From NCBI RefSeq assembly GCF_017591425.1, contig NW_024467083.1, forward strand, positions 16,855,001 to 16,919,000: DNA of 64,000 nt, written 5' to 3'. The DNA comes from Ochotona curzoniae (lineage: Eukaryota > Chordata > Mammalia > Lagomorpha > Ochotonidae). The stretch's first letter is position 1. Every line of letters starts with the position of its first letter. A program made the position numbers and the translations under genes. Below are positions 1-13,640 of the stretch, in pieces. Below the pieces are notes generated by a model. That model was not told the origin of the DNA. It worked only from the letters and a program-made list of their open reading frames with translations, and made no database searches.

Positions 1-703
1 ACTGAGATCCAATGGAGAACCAGACAGAGAATGTGGTCTGTAAATGATTCTGAGCCTAATTCATCTAATTTTAGAGCCTGAGAGGATGTTAGAGGTGATA
101 AGTTCTCTGGCCATTTCTCCTCTGTGCTTTTGGCATATATATGCTTATTGAAATACAGGTATTAACAAGTACTTCATTACTTCTCTTCATCTTCATCCCT
201 GGAGTGCAAAAACACTGCCATGCTTGGGCAGTCCACCTCCAGCTGGGTGATTTGTAGTTTGTAGATAGTGAAATGCTTATTGCATGAGTGCCTGGGTACT
301 TCTAGACGTCTGCTCTCCAGTATTGTTGCCGTTTGTTCGTATGTGGTTATTTAAACTGTTCAGAATTGAGTAAAACTGAAAACTCAATACTTAGTCACAA
401 CAAACCCATTCCCAGAGTTCAGTCTCCACATATGGCCAGTTACCATGTAGGAGAGCAGAGACTTTCCATTGTTGCAGAAAGTGCTACTAGTCAATGCTTG
501 TCTAGACTATCTGCTTTTTGCAGAACAGAATGAGCTTGGGGAAGTTGTCATTTGTTCACAATCAAACCATCAAAAGCAGAACTGGGATTAAAACAGGAAC
601 CCGTAAATTATATCCCTTGTTAAGTCATGCCTCCGAATCATTGAGAATTCCAGTTGTATATAACCTTAAGTTAGAACTCCTTTGTAAGCGACATGGTCTT
701 TGC

Positions 704-737
<34 letters not shown>
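704..737 (+). repeat. (ATT)n microsatellite
   Basis: About eleven uninterrupted ATT/TTA triplets, then TTTTG. A pure triplet array of this length is likely to vary in length between individuals. Confidence 0.95.
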
Positions 738-1184
738 TTGTATTTCAATTGATCAGTTTGTGTGCTTTACTAAATTTTCATAAAAAATTTTTAAACATGT
801 ACATGAAAGTTTTGAATCTCTGATGTAAATGGGGAAATATAGTTTTCAGATATCTAGGTAAGCGAAGTATCAGTCTTTTTTGGTCAGTTTAATTAGAGAA
901 TGTAAAGCTAGAATGCATTCTGGTCAATGGGTGTGTTTCCTCACATTTCTTTGAAGCATTCTGCTTTGATTCGCTAATTCACAAGAATTTGGGGGATGTA
1001 AATCAACACGTTAGTAACCTTCATTTGGATTTGGAACCCAAGATTGGCTTCATTTAAATTATTAAAAGTTTTTCTCAGGTTTTTGAAAGAGCATCAACAT
1101 TTTCAAAAATGCTTTTTAAAGAAACAGCCTCATTTCCTACAACTTATATAATGTATTTATTTAAGAAATTAGTATTTAGCAACA

Positions 1185-1410
1185 GGAGTTTGGTGTGGCT
1201 TTAAGGTGCTGCTTGGAATACCTGCTTCTCAGAGTGCCTGAGTTCAATCCCTGCTTTGTTTCCAATCCAGTTTCCTGATAGGATGCACCCTTGGGAGCAG
1301 CAAATGATGCCAGCTGTTGTAGGTATTTGGGAAAATGAGCCAGCAGATGGAATCGTTCTTTCTTGCTCTCTTGCTTTCTTGCTCTTTCAAACAAATAAAA
1401 TTTTAAGAAG
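1185..1410 (+). repeat. C-type SINE, old
   Basis: Shows the diagnostic order 'ctgcttggaatacctgcttctcagagt', the 'agcagatg' block and a TCTTTC-rich 3' end running into AAATAAAATTTT. Diverged from the CpG-rich copies, so an older insertion. Confidence 0.75.
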
Positions 1411-1744
1411 CAGAAATCAATATTCAGTGTTCTCTGGAGAGAGAAATTCAGTTCTGCCCACTGAAATAACTACCTTTATAGAGGTTAGAAATGAATCATT
1501 CCCTCCGCTACCCTCATCTTAAGACTCTGGAGGAAGCAAGCAGAGGAAGGGCCACTTTGGAGTTTAGCAATTTCCCACTTGCTGTCGGCCTAGGGCATTT
1601 AGAGCTATCAAAAATGCTCAGCGAAAGAACACTCCGTGATACACTCTAGTTATGTTCTGACTGGAAAGAAGTTGTTGAATAAACTTTGTGGTTTCTGGTA
1701 GAAAAGTATACAGCCCAGTGTTGATTTTAAGAAATAAATACTGT

Positions 1745-1842
1745 CCCCATCCACCCACTCCCATGCCTCTTGCTCTCTGTCTGCCTCTTGCTCTCTGTAA
1801 CTCTTTCAAGTAAATAAAAAAAACCAAACCTTAAAAAAGAAA
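1745..1842 (+). repeat. C-type SINE 3'-end fragment
   Basis: Only the tail remains: 'ctcttgctctctgtctgcc', a near repeat of it, 'aactctttcaagtaaataaa', then an A-rich end. Confidence 0.6.
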
Positions 1843-2136
1843 TAAAAACACAATTTTCCATCTCTCATCGAAATTTGAAAATAGGTTTAAAAAGGAACTA
1901 GTACTGAAAGAGGTCAAGTTCTAAAATCAAATAAATTAATTTAAAAAGTAATCTGTTTTTTTTTTCTTTGAAATGCTTTTATTCTCCCATCAGGCCAACT
2001 AATATCCAAAATAATTAAATGTTAATATTTAGATATCAGTAACATCTGTATTCACTGCAGGACAAAGAAAGCAGGTGTGTTTTGACTGCTACATTTCCTC
2101 TGATATTAAAAATAAATAAATTAAAAATTTAAAAAC

Positions 2137-2425
2137 AGGCCAGCACTTTGGTATAGCAAGTAAAGCCATCATCTGCAGGATTAGCATCCCATACGGGTGC
2201 TAGTTTGTGTCCCAATTGCTCCACTTCTACTCCCACGCCCTTCTAATGTGCCTGGCAAAGCAATGGAGGCCTCTGAACCCATGTGGGAGATCAGAGGAAG
2301 CTCCAGGCTCCTGGCTCCTGGCTTCAGACCAGCAGGCTGAATCAGCAGAAACCTTGTCTTGTTTCTCTCTGGAACTCTGCTTTCACATAAAACATTTTTT
2401 AAATAAAATAAAGTCTTTAAAAATG
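2137..2425 (+). repeat. C-type SINE
   Basis: Starts 'ggccagcactttggtatagc', passes 'gcatcccatacgggtgct' and 'ctcctggcttcagacc', and ends in an A/T tail 'aaataaaataaag'. Confidence 0.85.
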
Positions 2426-2914
2426 AAAACTAAAGCTTTTGCATTTCTAGAAATATAATTATTACACACTCCTAAGTCATTCTCTTATAATCAATCTCCA
2501 AAACTCTAATCTAGTTTCACTTTAGGCAATGGAAAATTAAAGTAAGTATTGGATTTAATTTTGTTGGAATATGCCTTTTCAAACAACTCAGTTTAGCAAT
2601 TTCCCAAAAATCAATGCACAGAAAACATAGTATCATGGACTTTTAGTTTTTCTTTAAACTATCATAATGTTTGTGTTTTTTAAATGTACATTAAATATAG
2701 AATCATATGTAAATTTGACACATCAATAAACAACAAAAATATATAAATTAAATGCAACATAGTCTCTTAAGCAGTGTTTTAAATTAACAATAGCTGAATA
2801 TTGCTCACTTGACCAACTTTTTGAGGAGATTTACTCTGTCCCTGCTATATTCTATGTAATTCTAGCTGGTATAACAAACATACCCTAAGTTTCAGTGGCA
2901 TAAAAATCAGAAGA

Positions 2915-3205
2915 CAGGGTAGGTGTTAGGATTAGCAGTTAAGATACCTGCATCCCAGGTATCTTACCATTCTCGGTTTAGTTCCTGCATCAGAGTTCCA
3001 ATCCCAGTCTCGTGGTATTCCAGAACCTGGAGGCAGCAGTGGCGGCTTAGTACTGGGTTTCTGCCACCTCTGTAGAAGATCTGGCCTGAGCTCTTGGCTC
3101 CCAGCTTCTGTTTCAGCCCCGGGTAGGTATTTGTCAAAAAAAACAGCAGATAGGAGTTCTTTCTCTCCCTCTCCATCTGCCTGTCAAATAAATATTTTAA
3201 GCTAA
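2915..3205 (+). repeat. C-type SINE, diverged
   Basis: The 'ggtgttaggattagcagttaa' head and the 'tctttctctccctctccatctgcctgtcaaataaat' type of tail are recognisable; the middle is degraded. Confidence 0.7.
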
Positions 3206-3214
3206 AATATCTCA

Positions 3215-3480
3215 GTCAACTAAGCAGTCACAAATGGCAAGTACTGTATGATTTCATTCACAGGAGACATTTATAATAGCGAGATAGATTGATACACAAA
3301 GTAGAATGGTGTTTTCCAGGAATAAGGATAATGGAAATGGGGCATTACTGTCCACTTTTGAAAAGATGCCGGGAGATGGATAGTGGTGATGGCTGCACAA
3401 CACGAATGTGTTTAATGCCTCTAAACGTCACTTAAAATGGTAAATTCATGTAATGTATATTTTAACACAATTTTTAAAAA
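3215..3480 (+). mobile_element. Ancient L1 3'UTR remnant
   Basis: Contains the old-L1 string pattern 'gtactgtatgatttcattcac', 'gagatagattgat...agaatggtgttttccagg', 'gatggctgcacaacacgaatgtg' and 'aaaatggtaaattcatgtaatgtatattttaac'. This series is typical of L1M-type 3'UTRs in sense orientation. Confidence 0.75.
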
Positions 3481-4006
3481 TAATTAGAATATCATACAGA
3501 AAATTAAATACTTATTTCTGTTGACGCCATGAGCACCAATATCCTGGTTGACGGGTTTGGGAGGGTGAGTGAGGCATTTTGTATAATACTTAGGACAGCC
3601 TGACAGCAAAGAATTATCCAGTCTAACCTGACAATTATACCAAACATGAGGAGCTATGACCCATCTCTCCCTAATATATAAAGAGAGAGCAAAGGAATTG
3701 CATTAAGCACTTGCAGGTGGAAAACGGAAGACACTGTACTGTTGCTCAGATGAAATTCTGCAAGGAAGCACTGTGATGGCCCTGAACTGGCAGTTGGGCA
3801 CAGTTAGATCCCATCTCCGCTCTCTGGGAGAGAGCTCCTCGTCCGTGGTCCTCTGTGGTTACTGGCTCTGATCTCTGCAAGCTTTTCTTCTAAGCATGCA
3901 TTTTGACTGAGTGTTAGAGGGTGTGACTTCCTGCTTTCAGCACAGATTCAGTTTCTCTACAGCAACTACCATCCTCCAAGAACCAAAGACTTCTCATCAA
4001 TATCTT

Positions 4007-4031
4007 GGGGCGGGGGGGGGGTGGGGGGGGG
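4007..4031 (+). repeat. G-run (low complexity, G4-prone)
   Basis: GGGG C G10 T G9 on the plus strand. Meets the simple sequence rule for a G-quadruplex; assembly errors are also common in such runs. Confidence 0.85.
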
Positions 4032-4389
4032 AAGGAAGAAGGTTCCAAGCAGTTCCACGTGTGAGTAACAATGAAGTTTGGTAAATACAATTCCTAAGAA
4101 TGATTTCTGTCTTTGTTTCTTCACTCCAGAGCCTGTCTCCCTCTCAATTTAAAGTGGCTGCTTTGAGACTTAAATGTGAAGGCCGCACCCTAAAAATCTC
4201 ATCTTTGCTGACAACTGGCCCTTGTTGGCCAAAACCCTGTTTAGACATAGCTCCTGTTCTTTGAATGACAGAGTAATCAGTTTCTCTAAGCCTCTTAGGA
4301 TTCCAATTTCTGCTCTATCCATATTCCTTTTTCATCCATGTTTGCAAGCCTGCTAATTACTGTATGAGTTTGTTTCATGTTTGTAATGT

Positions 4390-4905
4390 CTCTCTAAAGA
4401 TTGATAATAGATCTTACCTCCTACCATCCTATTTTTGACCATTTCCTGGATTTAGGGGTTGGTAGTGCTGTTTTCCCTATGAGCTATTGTGGGCTGTGCT
4501 TGGAAAATGATTTGCTCCATCAGCAACTCGGGTTGCAGTTTTATTCCTGTAATGAGACGTTGAGAGGTGGGACCCCAGTGGGACATTAGGGGATGGTTAG
4601 AGCTCTAATCCCATGAACGGATAACCCATTCACAGGACTAATGGAGTAATGTGATAATGGGCTCCTCAGAGGGTGAATGTGCTCTTAGAGCTTGTTTGGC
4701 TGAGTCTCTAGTGTATTTCTTCTTCCTTTACCACCTGGGGACTCTGCCAGTAAGAAGGCCATTGCCAGATGCAGTCCCCCAACCTCAGAGCAGAACTGGG
4801 AGCCAAAATAAACCTCTTTTTCTTTATAATTCGGCTGGTGTGTGGCACTGCGTTGACAGCCACAGAAAACAGGCTAGACAACGGTTTCCGCTTTCCAGCC
4901 TCCCG
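4390..4905 (+). mobile_element. MaLR/MLT1-like solo LTR
   Basis: Recognisable blocks in order: 'tgagaggtgggacccca', 'atggttagagctctaatccc', 'gggctcctcagagggtgaatg', 'gaactgggagccaaaataaacctc' and 'tttataattcggctgg...aacaggctagaca'. This follows the MLT1/MST consensus layout (AATAAA followed by the short U5-like end). An endogenous retrovirus-like LTR with no internal gene. The 5' limit is uncertain. Confidence 0.7.
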
Positions 4906-6289
4906 TAGTAGTTTCCTTTATTGTCTAGGGTTTCGCTAGTTTGAGACTTTTACAATAGAGCCCTGCTCCTGTAACAATTTTTTTTATCATTATTATTAGA
5001 GAAAAATATCTCAAAAAGTCACAAGGAAAGATTGTTTCGCGTTCCTGGTTAGGGGTGGAAAGGTAAAGGGGCAACCATTTGCCACACAGTCACCTCAGGG
5101 CTCAGGATTACAGAGCTGTTCATTTTGCAACTTGGAAAATTTACCTTGACATCAAAATCTAATCGATTCAAGTTCATGATATAAACAAATCTATCAAAGG
5201 GATGTACTCGTGACCAAAAAAAAAAAAAAGTAAAATGGAGGCTCTCTTCTGTTGGCTGGGCCACTTGGAAGCAAGGTATGATGATATCTATGTGTTATGC
5301 AGACTCCTCTCATGTTTTTTACAGGTGTTAGAGTCACTGGTGATGGGGCAGCAATAGCAGGTCCTATTGTCAGCTTTCCATTCTAGCTATATTGTAACTT
5401 AGAATAAACTGGTCTGAGTAGGGTAGACAATAAAAGTTTTCTTTTCATAGGCAAAATGTGGCTTTCCACGGACTAACTCAGAGGTCTGAGCGGCTTCAGG
5501 CTGGGAGCTCCTGCATGCTGACCCCATGGCTCCACCATGATCATCATGGAGGGAAAGAGACACCTAGAGAACAGTTCAAGGACTTCTCCCCATCTAGTCC
5601 TGGAAGTAACCATTATTTGCTCTCACATTTCCCAGGCTAACACTAGTAACACGATCCCACTTAACAGCAAGCAGATTGGCAAATGAAAATTGCCATATGC
5701 CAGGAAGTAAAGGAAAACCAGCTGCTAGACAACATAGATAATGTTTATCCAAGTGAGAGACTTTGAATCCAACAGTCAGTTGACTTCTGCTCCTCCAGGT
5801 CTTCCAACGGTTTCAATAGCAATGTGATACTTGGATAAAATACCTAGAGTGGTTTCTGATTCCTAGGGAACCAAGACAGATATGTGGTAGAAGCACTCTG
5901 TCCCCTCACCTCTCTTCTCCATTGCATGCCCTCTGGGCCTCACTTGGTGATCCAGAAAACTGTTCTTCATGAACCCCATCTTCCAGGGTTTGTTCTCTGG
6001 CTCCAAATCACAGGAGGCTTCGAAAGCAAGATGTGAAAGACATCCAGCTATCTCCCAATTTCAACTCTACACTGGTCTGTGTCCCTTGCCCTGTCCTCAG
6101 CCCTGTAGTTATTCCACTTTGCTCAAACACTCCATCAGGGCATTTGTTTCCTCTCTTGATCCTGTCCCCTTCCACGTGTTTAAACATCAAGCCATGGCTC
6201 TGAGAAAGAGTAACAGACTGTCTCCCACCTTCCAGCTGGACAGTTCTATAAACTGCAAAGCCGACTGGATCACTCTTCTGCCTTAGAAC

Positions 6290-6750
6290 GTTAAGGCTCT
6301 CGCCTTGTCACCACACCCCACTCTAAACTGCAGCCAGACAGAACTAATTTCAGTTCCGTTTGCAACACAGGCACTGGCTTCTTCCTGGAAACGCTCCCTA
6401 CCCCCACACTCAGCCTTCAGGCCTTAGCTCAAATGTCACTCACCCCAGAAGGCCTCCAATTCTCCTGCTGATCCTGGTTAGATATTATCTGGATCTCTCA
6501 TAGCAGACTCTATCACTATCCCATGGGCCTCACAGTCAAGGCTGCTGCACTGTACAGGATTACCTGCTCACTTGTCTGTGTTTTCCAAGAGGCCCCAGGT
6601 CCAGGACTGGGAGCAGTTCAGAGGAAGCCAGGGACTAAAAGCAAATCAGACTCATGCCATTCCACAGCTCCTTGGTGGCATGGACACACGGAACATAACC
6701 AGATGGAAGCCCCTTGAAACACACTTAGCAATGATGCCAGCATGTAGGTT
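6290..6750 (+). mobile_element. L2 LINE remnant
   Basis: Contains 'ccttcaggccttagctcaaatgtcactcaccccagaaggcctcc', close in pattern to the sense-strand L2 3' region (ctcaaatgtcacct...gaggcc), followed by the downstream 'gcactgtacaggatt' portion. No long open frame. Confidence 0.65.
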
Positions 6751-7249
6751 TCAATGACAGGGTAAAAACAAAGTAAAAAGGGTTCCATTCAGATGGTCCC
6801 CAGCTTTCCCAGTAACTAATGTTACTGGATACCACTAGACTGTAAGACGTGAGTGGCTTGCTCAGTTTCTGCCAATCGCTCCAATTGTATTAGTCAGAGC
6901 TTCTCTTCTCAGGTAAATCAAACTTCTCTTCTACTCTCATGGCTGATTCTGTTCTCATAAATTGTCATGGCCACCAGGTCACTTACCTGGACTCATCTCA
7001 CCAGATTTGCTGTAGCGGTTCTTGGGTAGTACCTTCTGGGCCATGAAAATGGGTCCTTCTCTGGCCTCCTCCCCATCTCTTCTCATAGACCATTCTCCAG
7101 CCCTCTCTTGACTGTATCACTCCCCCATTGGTGGCCCTCACCTATGCACAGATGTTTATTCACTTTCATCTCTCTGTTAAGCCAAACAAATGACCACCCC
7201 ACCAACTTAGAATTAAAAAGGCAAGAACTCAGCCTAAAAATCACACATT

Positions 7250-8161
7250 CGGATTCCCACCAAGGACTGTCAGTACGGGCACCAAGGACTACATCACAAC
7301 TGCCAAAGAGACCACAGAGAACTGGAATGCCTTCAGAGGCCAAGAACTCAGAGGATATCCGCCGCCCCCCAAACTTTGGACCTATCCCATGGGATGGAAG
7401 AAGCCCGAATCCTTTCTTATAGGATCCAAGGTCATCGGAACAACAGCCAGGAACCCTGAGCGGTCCTCTGAATCAGAAGAATAGTAAACTCCCTTCAGGA
7501 CTAGGGAGAGGAGCTTTCTCTGGTCCTTACTTATTTCCAACTCTGGGGTCCCACCCTCTGCAATGACCATCAAGGTCACTCCAGAGCCTCCTCCCAAACA
7601 CACACACACACACTCACTCACTCACAAATTAGACTAGATAGGCAGAAAACAACAAGGAAAGATTGGTCAGCATGGACTCACATATACCTTATTAGGTAGG
7701 ACACAAAGAATAAGTATTCCTCACCAAGGTATTGAAGATTTCTCTGCACACCCCTCCTAAAACCGTTTTGCACCTCGATTGTTAAAACGTCATTGAAGTA
7801 GTCACAGGACGTTGTTAAGAACTTGCATTTAATTTTAACATATTGTTTACTCAGTACTATGTCAATTAATTCCATAACATTATATATTGTTGCTGATGGG
7901 GCTTTTAATTGATCGAGATTTTAATCTGTTGGTTTTACCTTCAGACCAGAGAAGGTCTCCCCATGAAGCCGTTGAACTTACCTGGACAATAAGATGCTGG
8001 ACTCTGTCCTTGGTATATGCTTGCAATGAAGGAATCTCAACTGAACTTGAACTGTGGTTACACAACAAGGTGGAGGAATCCACTATGGGGGGAGGGTTGG
8101 GGGGAATTCCAGTACCTATAAAACTGTGTCACATAACACAATGTAATTAATAAAAAAAAAA
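7250..8161 (+). mobile_element. Lagomorph L1 3' end, 5'-truncated, copy 1
   Basis: About 0.9 kb nearly collinear with the element at 25555-26592: both have 'gccttc(a/g)gaggc', 'acaacagccagga', 'ccagggagaggagctttctctgg', 'gaagtagtcacagga', 'cagaccagag', a G-rich tract 'ggggggaggg' and 'cctataaaactgtgtcacataacacaatg' before the A tail. The G-rich polypurine 3'UTR, A tail and 5' truncation are typical of L1. A probable target-site duplication 'cacacatt' lies at about 7243 and after the tail at 8165. It contains a (CA)n/(CTCA)n tract at 7597-7624. Confidence 0.75.
7597..7624 (+). repeat. (CA)n / (CTCA)n tract
   Basis: Alternating CA followed by CTCA repeats inside the L1 3'UTR. The related copy at 25555 has CAAAA repeats at the matching place, so this is a variable spot in the element. 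Confidence 0.9.
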
Positions 8162-8219
8162 GCCCACACATTATAAAATCAAGTGGACCACAAAACTACA
8201 ATATCTAATTGCTCTACTT

Positions 8220-8512
8220 CTAGAATTTACAGAGAGAAGGAGAGATAGATTTTTCCATCCACTGATTCACTCCCCAAAAGACCACAACTGTCCAAGCTGA
8301 GCTGATCTGAAACCAGGAGGCAGGAGCTGCTTCCAGGTCTCCCACATCAATACAGAGTCCCACAGCTTTGGGCCATCTTCCTCAGCTTTCCTAGGCTATA
8401 AGCAAGGAGCTGGATAGGAAGTGAAGCAGCCAGGACACAAACTCATGCACACATGGGATGCTGGTGCTTGCAGGTGGAGTATTAGCCAATTGAGCGATGG
8501 AGCCCACCTCTG
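8220..8512 (-). repeat. C-type SINE
   Basis: Reverse-complement signature: 'tccatccactgattcactcccc', 'ggtctcccacat', 'aggagctggataggaagtg', 'cacacatgggatgctggtgct', ending in the box-B-like head. Confidence 0.88.
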
Positions 8513-8744
8513 GTTTTTTTTAAAGCCTGCCCTGCACACCTTGATTTTAGACCTCTCAGTTATAAGCATGGCCAACTAAATTGTAAAAGAGACGTAACTC
8601 CTTTTGTACTTTTTATGTTTTATTCTGTGATGCATATTAAAACAAGAGAAAATTGCTGTGCCAGCACAGTTCCTGAGCATGTAGTAGGAACTCAACATAT
8701 TTTGATCCCATTTCTTTTCCTGACCTTACCTTTCGTTTTAATAC

Positions 8745-9062
8745 TTTTTAGAGATTTACTTCTTTTTATTGGAAACGCAGATTTTACAGAGAGAAGGAGA
8801 GCCATAAAGATCTCCCATCTGCTGGTTTATTCCCCAAATGGCCACAAAGGCTGGAACGGAGCTGATTGAAATCCAGGAGCCAGGAGCTCCTCTGGCCCTC
8901 CCATGCGGGTGCAGGGTCCCAAGAACTCTCAATTGCCACCCTCAATTGCTTTCCCAGGCCATAATCAGGATAGGATGGCAAGGGGAGCAGCTGGGACACA
9001 TAAGAGACGCCAGCTCTTGCAAGGGGGAATGATCAGCCACTTGAGCCATAGTGCAAGCCCCC
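8745..9062 (-). repeat. C-type SINE, closest to the promoter
   Basis: Begins 'agagatttacttctttttattgg' and passes 'cccatgcgggtgcagggtccc'. Its end at about 9062 lies only some 235 bases before the CpG island; the next C-type SINE is at 16065. Confidence 0.88.
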
Positions 9063-9286
9063 AATTTTAATATTTGAAGGCTACTTAATTTCAAGCAAAT
9101 CTAAGTTTTAGAATTTCTACCAAAACAGTGTCCTGAAGTTTGATTGCTCCTCCCCACCTACGATTCTCAAGGGAAACGAATCACTGGAGGGGAGAGAAAG
9201 AAAAGAGGCGGTGCAAAAACTGAAAGGAAAGGCTGAGAGGAAGCAGTAGAAGAAAGCTTTTTTTGGTTGAGTTTGTCTTTTTTTAA

Positions 9287-9970
<684 letters not shown>

Positions 9971-11309
9971 TAAGGCGCCCCCCGCGCCGCGCGTCCGAGG
10001 GGGCAGCGTGTCGCGCGGTGGCCGCGCGTGCTCCGGCAGGGCTGCCCCTGTCTCCAGGGACGCGCCTGGACTCGGCCAGGAGTTATTGATCGGTGCTGTG
10101 CAGAGATTCCTCCTTCGGCCTGGGCGCCTCGCTGCGGATGGCTGCTAGCGGCCGCCGTGCCCTCCCAGGTTCTCTAGGAATGGGAGCGATGGCCAAAGGG
10201 AAGAGGAGGCTTCTGTGTTCTCTAAAGACGTTGGAGAAATGCAACGACCGGGCTGAGCTGCTATTACAAACAACAACGAAAAATAACTCCCGCTGCCAGA
10301 GCCTGGGCTGAGCCTAACTGCCTGCTTCTCCGTTGTCCATTAGGCGGGAACGTGGGCACCCCTTCCGAGGCCGGGCTTGACTTGAGTCAAGTGTTCCTGG
10401 CAGGCGAGGCAAGTCTTTGCTTCATCCCAGAACTGTGCATCCTCCTGGAGTTAGCCGTCTTAGCAGTTGGCCACTAGTGTGGTTCCCAAAGGGCATTCCA
10501 GAGCCCTGGCCACTCCAGGTGGGCACCATGAACAGGGGACAGAAAGAGCCGGTGTGGCCGCGTCCATTGAGTAACTTGAGGGCTAGACGCGGGTTGACGG
10601 ATTTTCTGCAAGTTTTTCTTTGCAAGAAAATTTTGACTTTTTTTTTTTAAACGTGACCTTTAGAGTTCCCGAGGCCAAGGATAATTAATAGTCAGTGGTT
10701 GTCCAGCCTTCAAATATACTGGTCTGTTTTTTGCCCTAAAAGACTTCTGACTTTATTTGTCATCTTATTAATAATGTATAGGAAATAATGTCAATGAGCT
10801 GTGGAATTGGGGCCAGAAAAATGTCGACTGTAGCAATATCGAAGCCTGCAGATGCCAGAAAATAGCTGGTTGGCCAAACCAAAGGAGAGATGAAACACTA
10901 TTGATCCTCAGAATTAAGCAGTAGTCCTCTGAGGATAGCTTTTGTCATTGAACTATGATGACAAATTTATGCCTCTTCGGTTAATTAATTATACTACAGG
11001 CATTTGTTAATGTAAGCTAGAAAGATGCCAGTGCTTAACGCTGTTGCAAGGCCCGAGGCAATCGACCAGTGTCTTGCAGGGGCAGGTGACAGCCTCCTCC
11101 TGGGTCCTTGAGGTGATTTCCCTGCAACCCCTTGGACAGTTAGCGCCAGTCTTCCCCGGCCAGTGCTGACACCTGGTGGTTGGGACACTCCTCCAATACC
11201 TCCTTTTACCTCCTGCCCAAAACTGATTTGGCATTATTTCTCACAAGTCAGTTTGTCCTAGATGCAATCATTTTTTCACCAAATACATGTGTCTTGGCTG
11301 TTAAAGAAT

Positions 11310-11470
11310 ACTATGTGATTTCATCCTCACTGCAAGTTGGTAGAGAGAGGATTCCCATTTAGTGAACAAATAAACCGAAGCTCAGGTGGCATACCTAACT
11401 TTCAGAGGTTCTCGTAGCTGCTAAGTGCAATGCCAAGATTCTGGAACAGGTTTGTCCAAACTCAGAAGGG
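11310..11470 (-). repeat. MIR SINE remnant
   Basis: Reads as the complement of MIR: 'tttcatcctcactgcaagttgg', 'aggattcccatttagtgaac', 'ctgctaagtgcaatgccaag'. The order matches the '...cctcacaacaacc...attttacagatgagg...gctagtaagtgg' MIR pattern. Confidence 0.6.
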
Positions 11471-11839
11471 GGGATGTCAGGAAAAGGGGGAGGATATGTG
11501 TGTTTTGAAAAAGAATTTCTGAGCAGAAAGCTTTCTGATAGTTTTAATGAGCAAGGAGTGTGATATGTACTTTGCAAGAGTTGAAAATGAAAAAGAAAAT
11601 CAACTATGCTGGGTTAAACCCTGCCCCTTTGTCTTCCAACCAAAATCTGATTTTAGTCCATATAATTAGGGTTAAGAATAATTCTCTTCTAACCAAACAG
11701 TTGAAGAAGCCATACTGTTAGAGGGAAATGCTTTTTAGCAAGGGGCCTCTCATGTTGGTGGAGATTGTTAGTGTAAAGCTGAGAGTGAGGGTTTGGAACA
11801 AAGCGGTTGAAGCCTAAATCCCAGGCCCATGGGAGTGAG

Positions 11840-11930
11840 CTTCTGCAAACCCCCTCTGTAAAATGAAAACTGCCACTGACGTGGAGTCGCTGTGACGATT
11901 TGGTCACATGCTGGGCCTTAAACACCTGTC
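11840..11930 (+). repeat. Possible MIR fragment
   Basis: 'cctctgtaaaatgaaaactgcc' followed by 'tcgctgtgacgatt' resembles the MIR core (ctgtaaaatgggga...gttgtgaggatt). Short and diverged. Confidence 0.4.
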
Positions 11931-13379
11931 AGCACTCTGGCACCCAACGTTCAGACAAGCAACTCATCCCAGAAGGTCTGTTTCCTTTAGATGTTATGTT
12001 AATTCCTTTAGCCTGACGACTGCAGAAAGGCTGGTTGGAGAAAGATAACCTTATTTTACAAGGAAAACCAGAAAACCCAAAACATCTAAAATAAGTAAAT
12101 CATTTCAGAATTGCATAACTTTTGGTTAGTAGTTGCCATTCCAGGCAGAGTGTGCCTAATTAAATGCAAGATTTTCTTTTTAAAAAATTATGTATGAACC
12201 TTATAGTTCACCTATAGTTCACTCTGCCGTTTCGCCCATAAAAATCATCAGTGAATTGCATAGAAAAGAATTCATATAGCGAACCCATGACTGATGTCCT
12301 TAGAAAGGCCTGCTAACAGGGGTATGCTTGGCTGATCTGGAAACTTGAAATAGTTCCCTATGTGTCCTAAAACTACCTAAATGGTAAGAGTGGCTCACTG
12401 TGCCTGTTCTATATAATGTTTCTTATGCTAAACACGTAAGAGGCTAGAGTTTTAGTCCATGGTAGACAAGGGATACCTCAGTGATCAACTCTAATAAGGA
12501 ACCCTGAACAGCAAGTCTCTAATGAGTTCCCCTGTAATCAGCACAAATTTTTGTAATTTAGTTATTAGGGAAATTGTGTGTGCTGGATCTGTTTTGTGTC
12601 CTTTTGCCCTAATAAATCTAAGCCATGATTAAACCATGGATATGTTGAGTCTTCAGCATCCTCCTAATGAATTACCAAACACAAAGGTGTGGTCTTAGGG
12701 AACACATGCTTGAGTCTATGTATAACAGTATTAATTTTGCTAGGAGTCTTTGAGGTACATAGAAACTTACAAATGTATGAGTATATATATAATTGTTATT
12801 TTATATATGTTCACATATAAAAACAAATATGTTTTGTAAACACATGTATGTATGTATTTGAGAAAATTTTAAAGAAGTCTGTGGGAAGTGTAATGAAGAG
12901 ATAATGTCCATTTTTCATGAATATTTAAAGAGGTTCACACACACATTTATGTTGGGTTGTATAAAACCTAAACATGCAGTCATTCCATGTTCACCAGATA
13001 TTAGTTGAACATTTACCAGACTGCCTGTTGAACTGTGAGAAGGATCACCAATACAAGTGTCCACAAGGAAATTAACCCTACATGATGAACTTAGATTTGA
13101 GATATACTCATCTAACTTCTGGACAGTATGACTTAATGTTTATTCAGTGGGTCAGACTATGAGTGTTGGTGATATTCTTGAAAGAAGAGTTTATTTGCAT
13201 CTGTATTGGTTGTTAAAACCATAACAGCATTTCAGTTGAGTGTGCTGGAGGAAGGCCTTGCCTTGGCAAGGAGACTTGGGGGGACAGACTTGAGTAAGTC
13301 CTTGTTAACAAAATGGGGCTAGGCCAGCCCATTGCAGAGACTGAGATTAGAACCAGATTTTGAATGCCGTTAGGAAGAG

Positions 13380-13640
13380 TTTGCTTTCTGCTGCATGTAG
13401 AAAAAAATTCCATCCAAGTTCATGAGCGGAGTTGTAATGTGATTGAAGTGGTATTTAAGCTATCTGGAAGGCTAATGCTGTTGGGACTCAAGTGGGGGAA
13501 AAATTAGAGCTAGGGAAGCAAAATAGAAGGTTATTAAGATAACCAAGACAGGAGCTGAAGAGAACCTGTAATGCAAGTGGTTAAAAAATGGTAATGCCAA
13601 GACAGATGGCTTTGATTCCATAACAGAAGTAGAAGAGTAA
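13380..13640 (-). mobile_element. Probable L2 LINE remnant
   Basis: 'ggttattaagataaccaagacaggagctgaagag' and 'attgaagtggtatttaagctatctgg' follow the antisense L2 order (attgcaataatccaggcgagagatga...). Strongly decayed. Confidence 0.35.

Noticed and set aside
7108..7422. 104-codon frame near the L1 at 7250
   Set aside because: The frame crosses the L1 insertion point and contains only truncated L1 3' text; the matching frame in copy 2 (25561) is equally short.
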